Origin: Comamonas suwonensis
Lineage (GTDB): Bacteria > Pseudomonadota > Gammaproteobacteria > Burkholderiales > Burkholderiaceae_C
Assembly: GCF_012844455.2 (NCBI RefSeq)
Contig: NZ_JABBCQ020000004.1
Coordinates: forward strand, 1 to 64,000
Direction of reading: 5' to 3'
DNA: 64,000 bases
In this document: one piece after another, positions 8,141 to 17,124 of the stretch
How the letters are laid out: each line of letters begins with the position of its first letter
How positions within the stretch are numbered: the first letter of the stretch is position 1
Notes under the pieces: generated by a model
The model's input: the letters and a program-made list of their open reading frames with translations, nothing else
What the model was told of the DNA's origin: nothing
The model's database searches: none
Made by a program: the position numbers and the translations under genes

Positions 8141-8887
8141 ATGGACGCTGGTACCTGGTTCACGCAACTCAACGCTTGGCAAGTCATGCTGTTGGGGCTG
8201 GTTTTTTTCGGTGGTATTTATCTGCTGGGCGGCCTGCTCATGAGCACGCTGACTGCTGTGCTTTCTCGACTTGGCATCGGTCAGGTACTCGACACGCGCC
8301 CGCTCAAGCCCGATCAGTTAGGCCGCGAATGGCGTCAGTCGTTTCATTCGATTCTGGTTTTCGGCCTCGGCATGATCGTGCCCTGGGGCTTTTTGCAACT
8401 GGGCTGGGCACACTTGACACCCGATGCCAGTGCAGGTCGCATTGCGCTGGAGATTGCCGTGCTGCTGATCTGGAACGATGTGCACTTCTGGATCAACCAC
8501 CGTCTGCTGCATACCCGCAAGCTGGTGCGCTATCACGGCGACCACCATCGCTCCGTGGTGACAACGCCCTGGTCCACCTACAGCTTTCACCCGATTGAGG
8601 CACTGATGCTGGGCAACATCATTTTGCTACCCATGGTTGTGCATGACTTCAACTTCTGGTCACTGGCGTCAGTGCCGGTGCTGAGCCTGATCCTCAATCT
8701 CATCGGCCACTCCAACTACGACTTTTTCCCCAACGTGCTTGACTCGCACCCTCTGGCGGCCAGCCGTCGCCACCATCTGCACCACTCACGGCCAGCAGGC
8801 AACTATGGCTTTGCGCTGCCCTTTATGGATCAGATCATGGGCACCAAGGTCAAGACCGCCTACACCCGCGCACCAGCCGCTGAATGA
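8141..8887 (+). CDS. Sterol desaturase / fatty acid hydroxylase superfamily membrane protein
   Basis: A 248-residue integral membrane di-iron enzyme. The His boxes of the superfamily are visible: HFWINHRLLH near residue 112, HGDHH near 130, and HPLAASRRHHLHH near 203-215. Hydrophobic helices lie at about 15-40, 70-90, 105-120 and 160-185. Such enzymes hydroxylate or desaturate lipid tails using O2. GGAG five bases before the ATG supports the start. The stop overlaps the start of the next desaturase gene by 4 bp (ATGA), so they are translationally coupled. It is the first gene of a four-gene lipid cluster of unknown product. Confidence 0.88.
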   Translation: MDAGTWFTQLNAWQVMLLGLVFFGGIYLLGGLLMSTLTAVLSRLGIGQVLDTRPLKPDQLGREWRQSFHSILVFGLGMIVPWGFLQLGWAHLTPDASAGRIALEIAVLLIWNDVHFWINHRLLHTRKLVRYHGDHHRSVVTTPWSTYSFHPIEALMLGNIILLPMVVHDFNFWSLASVPVLSLILNLIGHSNYDFFPNVLDSHPLAASRRHHLHHSRPAGNYGFALPFMDQIMGTKVKTAYTRAPAAE

Positions 8888-9816
8888 GCCAACACCCCGG
8901 CCAGCGCCTGCCTCCCACTCTGCGCCATTGGCGCGACTGGCAGTCCGTGTTCTACATGCTCATCCTCCCGCTGATCGTCTGGTGGCAGTGGTCGCATGGC
9001 TTCAACCTCATCCTCTACGGCATTGAGCTGTTTTTAACGCTGGGCGTGGGCGTCATTCACCACAACCACACCCATGTGCGCATGTGGTGGGGCCGCTGGA
9101 CGAACCGCGCCACCGACTACTGGCTGACCCTGCTGCAAGGCCACCCCACCTTTGTGTTCTGGCCCGCCCATGTGGCCAACCACCACCGCTTTCGCCACGG
9201 GCCGCGCGATCTAGCGCGCACCTACCGGCCAGACTTTGGCGGCGACACCAACCATCTCTGGGGTTATCTGATTCATCCGCTGCAGGCCGCCGTGGTGCTC
9301 TACCCGCTGTTTTTTCGCTGGCTGAACAATCTGCGCCTTCGCTGGCCCGGAGCATTCCGCTATTGCATGGGGCAGTACGCGCTGTGGCTGGGTAGCTGGG
9401 GATTCTTTCTGTGGCTGGACTGGCAAAAGGCGCTGATCTTTATCATCGTCCCCCAGTTGCATGGGCTGCACTGGCTGCTGGCCACCAACTACCTGCAGCA
9501 CGCCCATGCCGATGGCAGGCCGCTGTCCAGAGCGCAGCGCAATACTCCAGGTATCGAGCTGAACTACGCCCGCAACTTTGAGGGGCTGGTCAACCCCCTG
9601 CTTTTTAATATTGGCCTGCACACCGCGCACCATGAATGCCCGCATGCCCACTGGTCTGATCTGACCACGCTGCATGAGCGTATTTACCGCCAGCGAGTTA
9701 CGCCCGCATTGAACGAGGGGGGCCTGCTGCCCTACATGGGACGCGTGTTTGTATTGGGTCTGATCTGGCCCGCGGCAAGAACCCAGCCGCAAATGCCGCC
9801 AGACGCTGTGAAGTAA
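8884..9816 (+). CDS. Fatty acid desaturase family protein
   Basis: A 310-residue membrane desaturase. The three His boxes are present: HHNHTH near residue 60, HVANHHRFRH near 97-106, and HTAHHECPH near 258-266. Four or so hydrophobic helices surround them. The enzyme should introduce a double bond, or a related oxidation, into an acyl chain at the membrane with a di-iron centre. It overlaps the preceding hydroxylase gene by 4 bp and lies 16 bp before the KAS III fusion gene, so all are probably one operon. Which acyl chain is used is unknown. Confidence 0.88.
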   Translation: MSQHPGQRLPPTLRHWRDWQSVFYMLILPLIVWWQWSHGFNLILYGIELFLTLGVGVIHHNHTHVRMWWGRWTNRATDYWLTLLQGHPTFVFWPAHVANHHRFRHGPRDLARTYRPDFGGDTNHLWGYLIHPLQAAVVLYPLFFRWLNNLRLRWPGAFRYCMGQYALWLGSWGFFLWLDWQKALIFIIVPQLHGLHWLLATNYLQHAHADGRPLSRAQRNTPGIELNYARNFEGLVNPLLFNIGLHTAHHECPHAHWSDLTTLHERIYRQRVTPALNEGGLLPYMGRVFVLGLIWPAARTQPQMPPDAVK

Positions 9817-9832
9817 AACCTGTCGAGGATCT

Positions 9833-11764
9833 ATGCCTGTTGCCTATTCAAACGTCTATCTTCAATCTGCCGGTATGTTCCTGCCTGGCTCTCCGGTGGA
9901 TAACGCTGGCATGGATGCATATGTCGCACCGCTGAACCGCATCTCCGGGCGCATCAAGCAACGCATCCTGGCGGAAAACGGCATTCAGCAGCGCTACTAC
10001 GCCATCGATGGCGCTGGCCAGACCGTCTTCAGCAACACGCAGATGGCCGCAGGTGCAATTACAGAAACACTGGCACTGGCTGGCAAGACGCTCGCTGATG
10101 TAGGCTACCTCTCCAGCGGTTCATCAGGTGGCGATGCGCTGATGCCCGGCTTTGCCAGCATGATTCAGGGCGAGATGGCTGCGCCCCCCATGGAGACCTT
10201 ATCGGTGCACGGCGTCTGCGCCGCCAGCGTGGGAGCCATGCAGGCAGCGGCCATAGCGGTGGAAAGCGGCGCGCACTCACTGGCGCTGTCTGTGGCCAGC
10301 GAGATGCCATCGCGCCTGTTCAAGCGCTCGCGCTTCGCCGCGCAGGATTACAACACCGACTTTGACGCCCACTTTCTGCGCTGGATGCTGTCGGATGGCG
10401 CAGGTGCGGTGTTGCTGGGCGGACCCAAGGCCCTGCCGCAAGCCAATGGCCTGCGCCTCAAGCTCAAGTGGACGCACCAGCGCAGTTTTGCCGGAGACTA
10501 CCCCGTCTGCATGCAACTGGGCCTGACGGCAGATCGCAGCAAAAGCCACCTGGACTTCCCCGCCTGGGGCGATGCCGAGGCAGCCGGTGCGCTGTCGCTG
10601 CGCCAGGACATTCGCCTGCTGCCGCACCTGTTTGACGTCTGCATTCACGAATACGCCGACCTCGCCCACAAAGGCTGGGTGCCCGAGCGCGGTATTGACC
10701 ACTTTCTGTGCCACTACTCGTCAGAGCGTTTCATCCCCGTCGTCGATGATCTGCTGGGCAAAGCACAGCTCAGCATCCCGCGTGAGCGCTGGTGGAGCAA
10801 TCTGGCCTGGCGTGGCAACACGGGCGCGGCCTCCATCTTCATCATGATGTCGGAGTTTTTGCAGAAAGAAGGCAAGCGCCTGAAAGCGGGCGACACCGTG
10901 CTCTGCTTCATCCCCGAATCGGGCCGCTTCACTGCCGGCTACATGCTATGGGAAGTAGAGCTGGATACGCCCGTTCAGCAAGCGCCACAGGCCCATTTCC
11001 CTCATAAAACCGCCGCCTCTGAAACGATTGCCAACGATGCCCTGCCCGATGTGTCCACCATCGCTGCGCCGCACGACCCGGCTACTGCACCGCAGCAACT
11101 GGCCCCACTGCTGACCGAGCTGGCCAGCATCTGGCAGGACTACCGCAGCAATGTCTGGCGCTCGCCGCTGCTGCGCCGCATTCGCACCCGCGAGCTGCAA
11201 AGCAGCGACTATGTGCGCTGGATGAGCCACTGGATTCCCCAAGTGCGCGAAGGCAGCCTGTGGATGCGGGAAGGCGCAGCATCGCTCACGGGCGACTACG
11301 CCACGCTGGCCTCGCTCATCGACCTGCATGCCGGTGAAGAGCAAAACGACTTCAAAATTTTGCACAGCGACTACCTGAAGGCCGGCGGCACCGAAACCGA
11401 TATTGGCAAATTGCGTCGCAACCCCGGTGGCGAGGCACTCAACGCCTATCTGCACGGCCTTGCTGCTACGTCCAACCCCATTGGCCTGCTGGGCGCCATC
11501 TACATCATTGAAGGGACGGGCCAGCGCATCGTGCCCAGCTTGCTGCCGCTGCTGCGCGCCGCCCTGCCCTTGCCCCCCGATGCCTTTCGCTTTCTGGAGT
11601 ATCACGGTGCCAATGACGAGAACCATTTGGAGCGCTGGCTGATCGCCGTGCAGATGGCGCTGGACCTGGACACCGAAGGCACGGCCCAGCAAGCCATACT
11701 GCAGACCGCCCGCCACACGGCGGCCATGTATCTGATGCAGTTCCAGCATGTGCTGGCCGAATAA
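9833..11764 (+). CDS. KAS III-like ketosynthase fused to a haem-oxygenase-like (HDO-type) domain
   Basis: A 643-residue two-domain protein. Residues 1-375 form a thiolase fold of the FabH type with the full Cys-His-Asn triad: Cys129 in SVHGVCAAS, His294 in FLCHYSSE and Asn329 in WRGNTGAAS. A variable linker (about 380-420) follows. Residues 425-643 resemble haem-oxygenase-like iron oxidases: LHAGEEQNDFKILH and YHGANDENHLERW give Glu/His/Asp ligands on two helices. KAS III condenses an acyl-CoA with malonyl-ACP; HDO enzymes such as UndA oxidise fatty acids. Together with the two upstream di-iron enzymes this suggests a specialised lipid or hydrocarbon pathway. Start 9833 has GAGGAT upstream. 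The HDO call is from fold-like motifs only. Confidence 0.8.
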   Translation: MPVAYSNVYLQSAGMFLPGSPVDNAGMDAYVAPLNRISGRIKQRILAENGIQQRYYAIDGAGQTVFSNTQMAAGAITETLALAGKTLADVGYLSSGSSGGDALMPGFASMIQGEMAAPPMETLSVHGVCAASVGAMQAAAIAVESGAHSLALSVASEMPSRLFKRSRFAAQDYNTDFDAHFLRWMLSDGAGAVLLGGPKALPQANGLRLKLKWTHQRSFAGDYPVCMQLGLTADRSKSHLDFPAWGDAEAAGALSLRQDIRLLPHLFDVCIHEYADLAHKGWVPERGIDHFLCHYSSERFIPVVDDLLGKAQLSIPRERWWSNLAWRGNTGAASIFIMMSEFLQKEGKRLKAGDTVLCFIPESGRFTAGYMLWEVELDTPVQQAPQAHFPHKTAASETIANDALPDVSTIAAPHDPATAPQQLAPLLTELASIWQDYRSNVWRSPLLRRIRTRELQSSDYVRWMSHWIPQVREGSLWMREGAASLTGDYATLASLIDLHAGEEQNDFKILHSDYLKAGGTETDIGKLRRNPGGEALNAYLHGLAATSNPIGLLGAIYIIEGTGQRIVPSLLPLLRAALPLPPDAFRFLEYHGANDENHLERWLIAVQMALDLDTEGTAQQAILQTARHTAAMYLMQFQHVLAE

Positions 11765-11788
11765 AAACAAGACGAGCAGGACAGCCTG

Positions 11789-12706
11789 ATGAAGAACGAA
11801 TTCAACGACCATATCTGGGACGAACGCGACCCTAGTCCTTGGCTGGCCCTGTATCTGGACCAGAGCACGCCATTGCCCGATGACGTCAAAGCCGCCTGGC
11901 TGCGCGACTGCAGCAGCAGCTCGCGCCAGTTTTTTCTGCCCGCCATGCGGCCCATGGCGCGCCTGTCGATGATCCTCATTCAGGCGCTGAAAATCTTTCT
12001 GCCAAAACGCTGGTCACACTCCATCTTGCTGCACCGCATGCTGGCGTTTGGCATGAAGAGGTTTCTTTCGCCAGAGGCCAACTGGCTCATCATGCGGCAC
12101 TTTCACCTGGGCTCTCAGGTGCTGCAGTTTGTGGCCGCCAACTCGCCCACCAAGGTCAGTACCACGCCTTTGATGCCCATGGAGATTGACGATGTGAAAG
12201 AGGAACTCTTCCTCAAGCACGACCTCAACCTCTTCAACTTTGTGATTCGCCTGAACAAGGCGCTGCGTGAAAACAAGCAAGAGCTGGTCCCTGTCGCAGA
12301 GCCCGATTTTTCGATGATTCACGAGCCCCAGCTCAAGCTCGAAGACATGCCACGCGGGCGCTTCAACGTCATCGATCTGCAAAGCGCCATTGAGCTTTAC
12401 ACGCCCATTTATCAGCTGCTACTGACCGACAACGATTTCTGGCGCGCCAGCAACTCGCTGCAGCTGGATGAAACCCTGGGCATTTACTGCGCCAAGATTT
12501 TGGCCTCGCCCGAGCATCTGGTGTTGCTCAACAACAAGCATCCTATGGTTCCGGATTCAACGCTTTATGCGGCTTACCGTCTGGTGCTGCACGGGCTGTC
12601 CACCGAAATGCTGCACTCGCTGCTTGCGCGCATGGCCAGCGGTGAGCTGCCGATTCCAGCGCGTGAGTTGGCCAAGATGCACAAGGCGGCCGAAGCCAAG
12701 CAATGA
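11789..12706 (+). CDS. Conserved protein of unknown function in the lipid cluster
   Basis: A 305-residue protein that I cannot assign. It starts 24 bp after the KAS III-HDO gene and shares its strand, so it belongs to the same operon. The N-terminal half contains an amphipathic stretch around MRPMARLSMILIQALKIFLP (near residues 53-72) and HFHLGSQVLQFVAAN (about 104-118); it lacks obvious catalytic boxes. It could bind the membrane or act as an accessory protein for the ketosynthase. The gene ends 22 bp before the convergent GGDEF/EAL gene. Confidence 0.75.
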   Translation: MKNEFNDHIWDERDPSPWLALYLDQSTPLPDDVKAAWLRDCSSSSRQFFLPAMRPMARLSMILIQALKIFLPKRWSHSILLHRMLAFGMKRFLSPEANWLIMRHFHLGSQVLQFVAANSPTKVSTTPLMPMEIDDVKEELFLKHDLNLFNFVIRLNKALRENKQELVPVAEPDFSMIHEPQLKLEDMPRGRFNVIDLQSAIELYTPIYQLLLTDNDFWRASNSLQLDETLGIYCAKILASPEHLVLLNNKHPMVPDSTLYAAYRLVLHGLSTEMLHSLLARMASGELPIPARELAKMHKAAEAKQ

Positions 12707-12728
12707 ACCATCACCCGTCATCAATTCT

Positions 12729-14507
12729 TCAGACCATGACTAACCAAGCGTCTAACTGTTCGGCAGGCATGGCGCGGGAATGCAGCCAGCCTTGAAAGAA
12801 TTCGCAGCCAATGTCGCGCAGCAGGTCCAGCTGTTCGACCTCTTCCACGCCTTCGGCCACGACCTCCAGATCGAGTGCATGGGCCATGTGCACAATGCCG
12901 CCCATCAGGCGGTCCCGGCAGGGAGATGGAGACAAAAATTCCCGCCCCAGCTTGATGCGCTGCAGCGGCAGATATTGCAGATAGGCCAGCGATGAATGGC
13001 CGGTGCCAAAATCATCAAGCGCAATCGTCACCCCCAGCCGTGCCAGCCCTTGCAACACTTCGCGTCCCTGTTCGAGGTTCAACATGGCCTGCGACTCCGT
13101 CACCTCCAGCTCCAGCCATTGCGGCGGCACTTCATACCGCGTCAAACAGCTGCTGACCTGCTCGACCAGATTCACCTGTCGCAACTGATGGGCCGAGAGG
13201 TTGACCGCGACGCGCAACGGCGTGCCGGCCTTCAGCCACACGGAAATCTGCTTGCAGGCGGCATCAAGCACATAGTTGCCCAAGGCCACGATCTGCCCGG
13301 AAGCCTCCGCCACCGGAATAAAACGCACGGGGCTGACATTCCCCAGCACCGGATCATTCCAGCGCAGCAACGCCTCCACCCCCACCACTGCGGCACTCTC
13401 TATCCTGACCTGCGGCTGGTAATGCAACTGCAGCCCGCCGTAGCTGAGCGCCATGCGCAAGCGCTCGGCCAGCTGCACACGCTCGGCCATTTCCTTACCC
13501 ATGCAAGGCTCGAAAAACACGGCATTGCCACGACCCCGCGCCTTGGCGCTGTACATGGCCATATCGGCAAACCGCATCAGATCATCGCCAGTCTGGGCAT
13601 CATCGGGATACAACGCGATGCCAATGCTGGCCCCGAAATCCAGCGCCAGCCCATCATGTTTGAAAGGGATGGACAGCGCAGCCAGAATCTGATCGCTCCA
13701 GAATCTCGCACGGGCGGCGTTCTCCCCCGCCAGGAGCACGATGAATTCATCGCCTCCAAGCCGCGCCAGAATGCCTTCGCTGCGCAGCTGAGATTTCAGG
13801 CGTCGGGCGACTTCTCTGAGCAGATGGTCGCCAGCAGCATGCCCGTAACCGTCGTTGATAGCCTTGAAATTATCCAGATCCAGCTGCAACAGGGCCATGG
13901 GATCATCGCCAGCCTGAGCAATCTTGAGCTGCTCCTGCAGTTCCTGACCAAACTGCCAGCGGTTGTTAAGGCCGGTCAAAGTGTCCTTGGTGGCCTGAAA
14001 CTTCAGACGTTGCTGCATCTGATGCAGCTCCGTCACATCCCGGACAAAGGCGACAGCCAAGCCTTCGCCATCTTCGCCCAAAAAACCCAGAGCAATGTCG
14101 ACAGGCATTGCACTACCTTGCTTTCGCTGCAGCCATAAAACGCGACCCAGCCCCATGGGGCGGCGCGAGGGCTGAGAGAAATAACTGCGCAGGTAGTGAC
14201 CATGCACCGCCTGAACATCGGATGGCAGCAGGATGTCGAGACCCTGACCTTCCAGCTCCCTGCATTCATAACCCGATATGGCTTGCATGGCTGCGTTGGC
14301 CGCCACGATGCGCCCATCCCGCCCCACCAGCAAGATTCCATCAGGAGCAGAGTCCAGCGCATAACGCTCACGCTGAGTCAGCAGCATGGAAGGCAGGCTC
14401 ACCTCATCGTGCCCCGCAGAAAGCGCCAGACCCATTCGTCGCTGACGGTCCGCCAGTGCGGCCTCGGACACAGGCTCAAGCATTGAAGAAAAAGGGCATT
14501 CAGCCAT
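12729..14507 (-). CDS. PAS-GGDEF-EAL protein, cyclic di-GMP turnover
   Basis: A 592-residue cytoplasmic signalling protein without membrane helices. A PAS domain covers about 45-165, followed by GGDEF (about 175-335) with an intact RLGGDEF signature, then EAL (about 350-590) with VEALLRW, NLSAHQ, EVTES, ALDDFGTGHSS and VAEGVEE. The usual K-I-D-x-x-F motif reads KLGREF, so its Asp is replaced by Gly, but the Lys is kept. It may make or degrade c-di-GMP according to a PAS-sensed signal. I chose ATG 14507 because GGAG lies 8 bases upstream; ATG 14558 has no such site. It is monocistronic and converges with the lipid cluster. Confidence 0.92.
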   Translation of the reverse strand: MAECPFSSMLEPVSEAALADRQRRMGLALSAGHDEVSLPSMLLTQRERYALDSAPDGILLVGRDGRIVAANAAMQAISGYECRELEGQGLDILLPSDVQAVHGHYLRSYFSQPSRRPMGLGRVLWLQRKQGSAMPVDIALGFLGEDGEGLAVAFVRDVTELHQMQQRLKFQATKDTLTGLNNRWQFGQELQEQLKIAQAGDDPMALLQLDLDNFKAINDGYGHAAGDHLLREVARRLKSQLRSEGILARLGGDEFIVLLAGENAARARFWSDQILAALSIPFKHDGLALDFGASIGIALYPDDAQTGDDLMRFADMAMYSAKARGRGNAVFFEPCMGKEMAERVQLAERLRMALSYGGLQLHYQPQVRIESAAVVGVEALLRWNDPVLGNVSPVRFIPVAEASGQIVALGNYVLDAACKQISVWLKAGTPLRVAVNLSAHQLRQVNLVEQVSSCLTRYEVPPQWLELEVTESQAMLNLEQGREVLQGLARLGVTIALDDFGTGHSSLAYLQYLPLQRIKLGREFLSPSPCRDRLMGGIVHMAHALDLEVVAEGVEEVEQLDLLRDIGCEFFQGWLHSRAMPAEQLDAWLVMV

Positions 14508-14737
14508 ACAAGCGCTCCAGACATTCACTCTGGCGTCCTGCGTGCAGAACCGCCTCATGCAACATCAGAGGATAGGTATCTGCTGGCTCGCGGCGAGAAG
14601 CCTTGCCAAGTGTTTGAAAGCACCCACTATGCGCGGCAGCAAGCGCAATCTGCTTGCGCTACATCAAACACAAATGTGTAACAAGAAATTTCAATGGGTT
14701 ACTCTCATCTGCACAAATGTTCCAAGCAGCCGCGCTA

Positions 14738-15343
14738 TCAGCCCAGCAGTGCTCTCACATCCTGCACCAGGACTTGCGGGCCTGCGCCATAGCGCTCATA
14801 GATGCGCAAGCGGCCTTGAGGGTCGTACAGATAAGTGCCGGCAGAGTGATCGACGGTGTAGGTCCCCTCGGCCTTGCCTGGAACTTTCTTGAAGTAAATC
14901 TTGAAGTCCTTGACCACAGCGGCGAGCTCTTCAGGCGTCCCGCTCAAGCCGACAAAGCTCTGGTCGAAGTTCGCCAGATAGGCCTTGAGCACTTCGGGCG
15001 TGTCGCGCTCAGGGTCTAGCGAGACAAACACCGCCTGCAGCTTGTCGCCATCAGCGCCCAGCGCCTGTTTGACTTCCAGCAGCTCTTGCAGCGTGGTCGG
15101 ACAGACATCGGGGCATTGGGTGTAGCCAAAGAACACGGCGACGACCTTGCCGGAGAAATCCTTGAGGCTGCGCTTTTGGCCATTCACGTCGGTCAGCGGA
15201 ATGTCTTTGGCGTAATCAGCACCTGTCACATCCACGCCTTGAAACGCGGGCTTTTTATCGTCCTTGCAGGCGGTCAGAGTGAATGCGGCTGTGCAGGCCA
15301 GTGTTGCGGCGCCGAATGCGCGCAATGCACCTCGTTTATCCAT
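14738..15343 (-). CDS. SCO1/SenC family copper chaperone lipoprotein
   Basis: A 201-residue thioredoxin-fold protein that delivers copper to, or reduces, the CuA site of cytochrome oxidase subunit II. It has a lipoprotein signal (LTAC lipobox near residue 26), the copper-binding CPDVCPT motif near residue 80, and the distal His in VDHSAGTYLY near residue 165. It follows ctaB by 6 bp and is the last gene of the oxidase assembly run on the minus strand. It probably acts at the outer face of the inner membrane. Confidence 0.93.
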   Translation of the reverse strand: MDKRGALRAFGAATLACTAAFTLTACKDDKKPAFQGVDVTGADYAKDIPLTDVNGQKRSLKDFSGKVVAVFFGYTQCPDVCPTTLQELLEVKQALGADGDKLQAVFVSLDPERDTPEVLKAYLANFDQSFVGLSGTPEELAAVVKDFKIYFKKVPGKAEGTYTVDHSAGTYLYDPQGRLRIYERYGAGPQVLVQDVRALLG

Positions 15344-15349
15344 GATGGT

Positions 15350-16282
15350 TCAGGTCAGGTAGTGATCCACCAGCAGGGCTGCAAACAGCAAACTCAGGTG
15401 AATCAGGGAAAAGCGGAAGGTTTTGCGTGCCAGCGCATCCGAGTAGTTGCGCAGCAGTGCCCAACCATAACCGCAAAACCCCAACCCCAGGACCACTGCG
15501 GCAAAGAGGTACAGATAGCCGCTCATCCCCACCACGAACGGCAGCAGGCAGCCCGCAAACAGCACCACAGTGTAGAGAAACACTTGCAGCCGCGTGAAGG
15601 CATTGCCATGCGTCACGGGCAGCATGGGCAGGCCCGCGCGGCGGTAGTCCTCAACCCGGTATAGCGCCAGCGCCCAGAAGTGTGGCGGTGTCCACAGAAA
15701 GATGATGAGAAACAGCAGCAGCGCCTCATGCCCGACCTGCCCCGTCATCGCGGCCCAGCCCAGCACCGGCGGCATGGCTCCCGATGCACCGCCAATCACA
15801 ATGTTCTGAGGTGTGAGTGGCTTGAGCACCAGTGTGTAGACGACCGCATAGCCGATAAAGGTGGCCAGCGTCAGCCATAGCGTCAACGCGTTGACGGCCA
15901 GCAGCAAGATGGCGGCACCCGCTGCGCACAGCAGGGCAGAAAACACCAGCGCCTGCCGGTGCGACAACTCGCCACGCGCCGTGGGGCGCCAGGCGGTGCG
16001 CTTCATTCGGGCATCAATCGTGCGCTCTACCAGGCAGTTAAAAGCCGCCGCGGCCGCGGCCACCAGCCAGATACCTGTGCAGGCCGCCAGCATGCGGCCC
16101 CAGTCTTGCCAGGTGGGCGCGCCAGGCACGGCAAGCACCATGCCGATGAAGGCACAAAACACAATGAGCTGCACCACGCGCGGTTTGGTCAGCGCGTAAT
16201 ACTGTGCCCAGCGCGATGTCTGCTGCTCGGCCTCTGCAGCGGGTTGAGGGATGCTCTCCACATTCATGACCTCTGCCTGCAT
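15350..16282 (-). CDS. ctaB: Protohaem IX farnesyltransferase (haem O synthase)
   Basis: A 310-residue UbiA-type prenyltransferase that adds a farnesyl group to haem B to give haem O. About nine membrane helices are visible. The prenyl-diphosphate motifs are present: [15 protein letters not shown] near residue 82 and [10 protein letters not shown] near 208, together with [11 protein letters not shown]. It lies between a SCO-like gene and the SCO lipoprotein gene in the oxidase assembly cluster. The haem A synthase gene (ctaA) that normally lies next to ctaB in related clusters is missing; a short repeat occupies the place. Confidence 0.95.
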   Translation of the reverse strand: MQAEVMNVESIPQPAAEAEQQTSRWAQYYALTKPRVVQLIVFCAFIGMVLAVPGAPTWQDWGRMLAACTGIWLVAAAAAAFNCLVERTIDARMKRTAWRPTARGELSHRQALVFSALLCAAGAAILLLAVNALTLWLTLATFIGYAVVYTLVLKPLTPQNIVIGGASGAMPPVLGWAAMTGQVGHEALLLFLIIFLWTPPHFWALALYRVEDYRRAGLPMLPVTHGNAFTRLQVFLYTVVLFAGCLLPFVVGMSGYLYLFAAVVLGLGFCGYGWALLRNYSDALARKTFRFSLIHLSLLFAALLVDHYLT

Positions 16283-16300
16283 GTCACCCTCCTCAATAAC

Positions 16301-16355
16301 TATGATTTAGATAGCTAGCAGCGGTTTATCTGCATACGCTATAGGGCATTTCAAT
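16301..16355. repeat. Interspersed repeat, family 1 (copy between ctaB and the SCO-like gene)
   Basis: This matches, in reverse orientation, the better-preserved copy at 40777-40835: TAT.ATT...ATAGCTA..AGCG.TTATC and then a GCATTT..AAT end. It fills almost the whole 68-bp gap and overlaps the stop codon of the SCO-like gene. The alignment was done by eye. Confidence 0.6.
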
Positions 16356-17124
16356 GCTTATTCCCTGCGGCGTCAGCAGCCGCACGCCCGGCCTCATCCC
16401 ATGAGGAAGAGGCACGCAGCAGTCGCTCCAGATCTCGCTTGGCCTTGCCTGCCGTGGCTTTGTCCATATGGGCCGGGAAGCGCATCATCCAGTGGCCTTG
16501 CGGGTCCACCACATACAGGTGTTCATCCAGCGTATGGCCGACTTCAGGTTTCAACCAGTCTTGAATAGCGGCAGCTGGCATGCGCAGCGCCGTCGCCTGC
16601 TCGGCGGCGGGCAGGATTTTTTCGCTTACGGCTTGCTGATCGTTAATGAGCCAGACCCAGTCCAGCCGATCTTTTTCACGGCCCAGCGTTTCACGCAACT
16701 GGCGCTGCAGATACAAGTGGTCCTGGCAGCGCGCTTCGCAGCTGGCATTGCTGGTGCTGACCAGCAGCCACTGGCCCTGAAGACTGCGCAAATCCATGCT
16801 GGAGCCATCGAGCTTTTGCACCTTCACATCAGGCAGACTGGGCTGGCTGCTGATCAGCTCGCCATAGCTGCGCTGCTGCGTAGGGCGCAGCACGTAATAG
16901 GTGAAGTACGAAGCCACCACAGGCGCAGCGCAGACCAGCAGCACAGCCAGCATCTTCCAGCGTCCACTGCGCGCTTGCTGCATCTGGGTTTGTGCGGGGT
17001 CTGGCAGGCTGTGAATTGAAAAGCTCAGCGGCTCATCGCCTTCATGACCCTCACTATCGCGGCGCTGCGGGATGGGCCGCGCGGCGGGGGAGGTAAAAGC
17101 GTCGGACGAGTTGAAACCAGACAT
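16351..17124 (-). CDS. Membrane-anchored SCO-like thioredoxin-fold protein in oxidase cluster
   Basis: A protein of up to 257 residues with one membrane helix (LAVLLVCAAPVVASYF region) and a periplasmic thioredoxin-like domain. A CxxxC motif (SNASCEARCQD) sits where SCO proteins have their copper site, and HLYVVDPQGHW resembles their C-terminal strand. Its position between SURF1 and ctaB suggests a role in oxidase assembly. The start is uncertain: ATG 17124 overlaps SURF1 by 71 bp; a CTG with GAAGG upstream just after the SURF1 stop, or ATG 16983 without a ribosome site, are alternatives. The stop codon lies inside a family 1 repeat. Confidence 0.75.
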   Translation of the reverse strand: MSGFNSSDAFTSPAARPIPQRRDSEGHEGDEPLSFSIHSLPDPAQTQMQQARSGRWKMLAVLLVCAAPVVASYFTYYVLRPTQQRSYGELISSQPSLPDVKVQKLDGSSMDLRSLQGQWLLVSTSNASCEARCQDHLYLQRQLRETLGREKDRLDWVWLINDQQAVSEKILPAAEQATALRMPAAAIQDWLKPEVGHTLDEHLYVVDPQGHWMMRFPAHMDKATAGKAKRDLERLLRASSSWDEAGRAAADAAGNKH

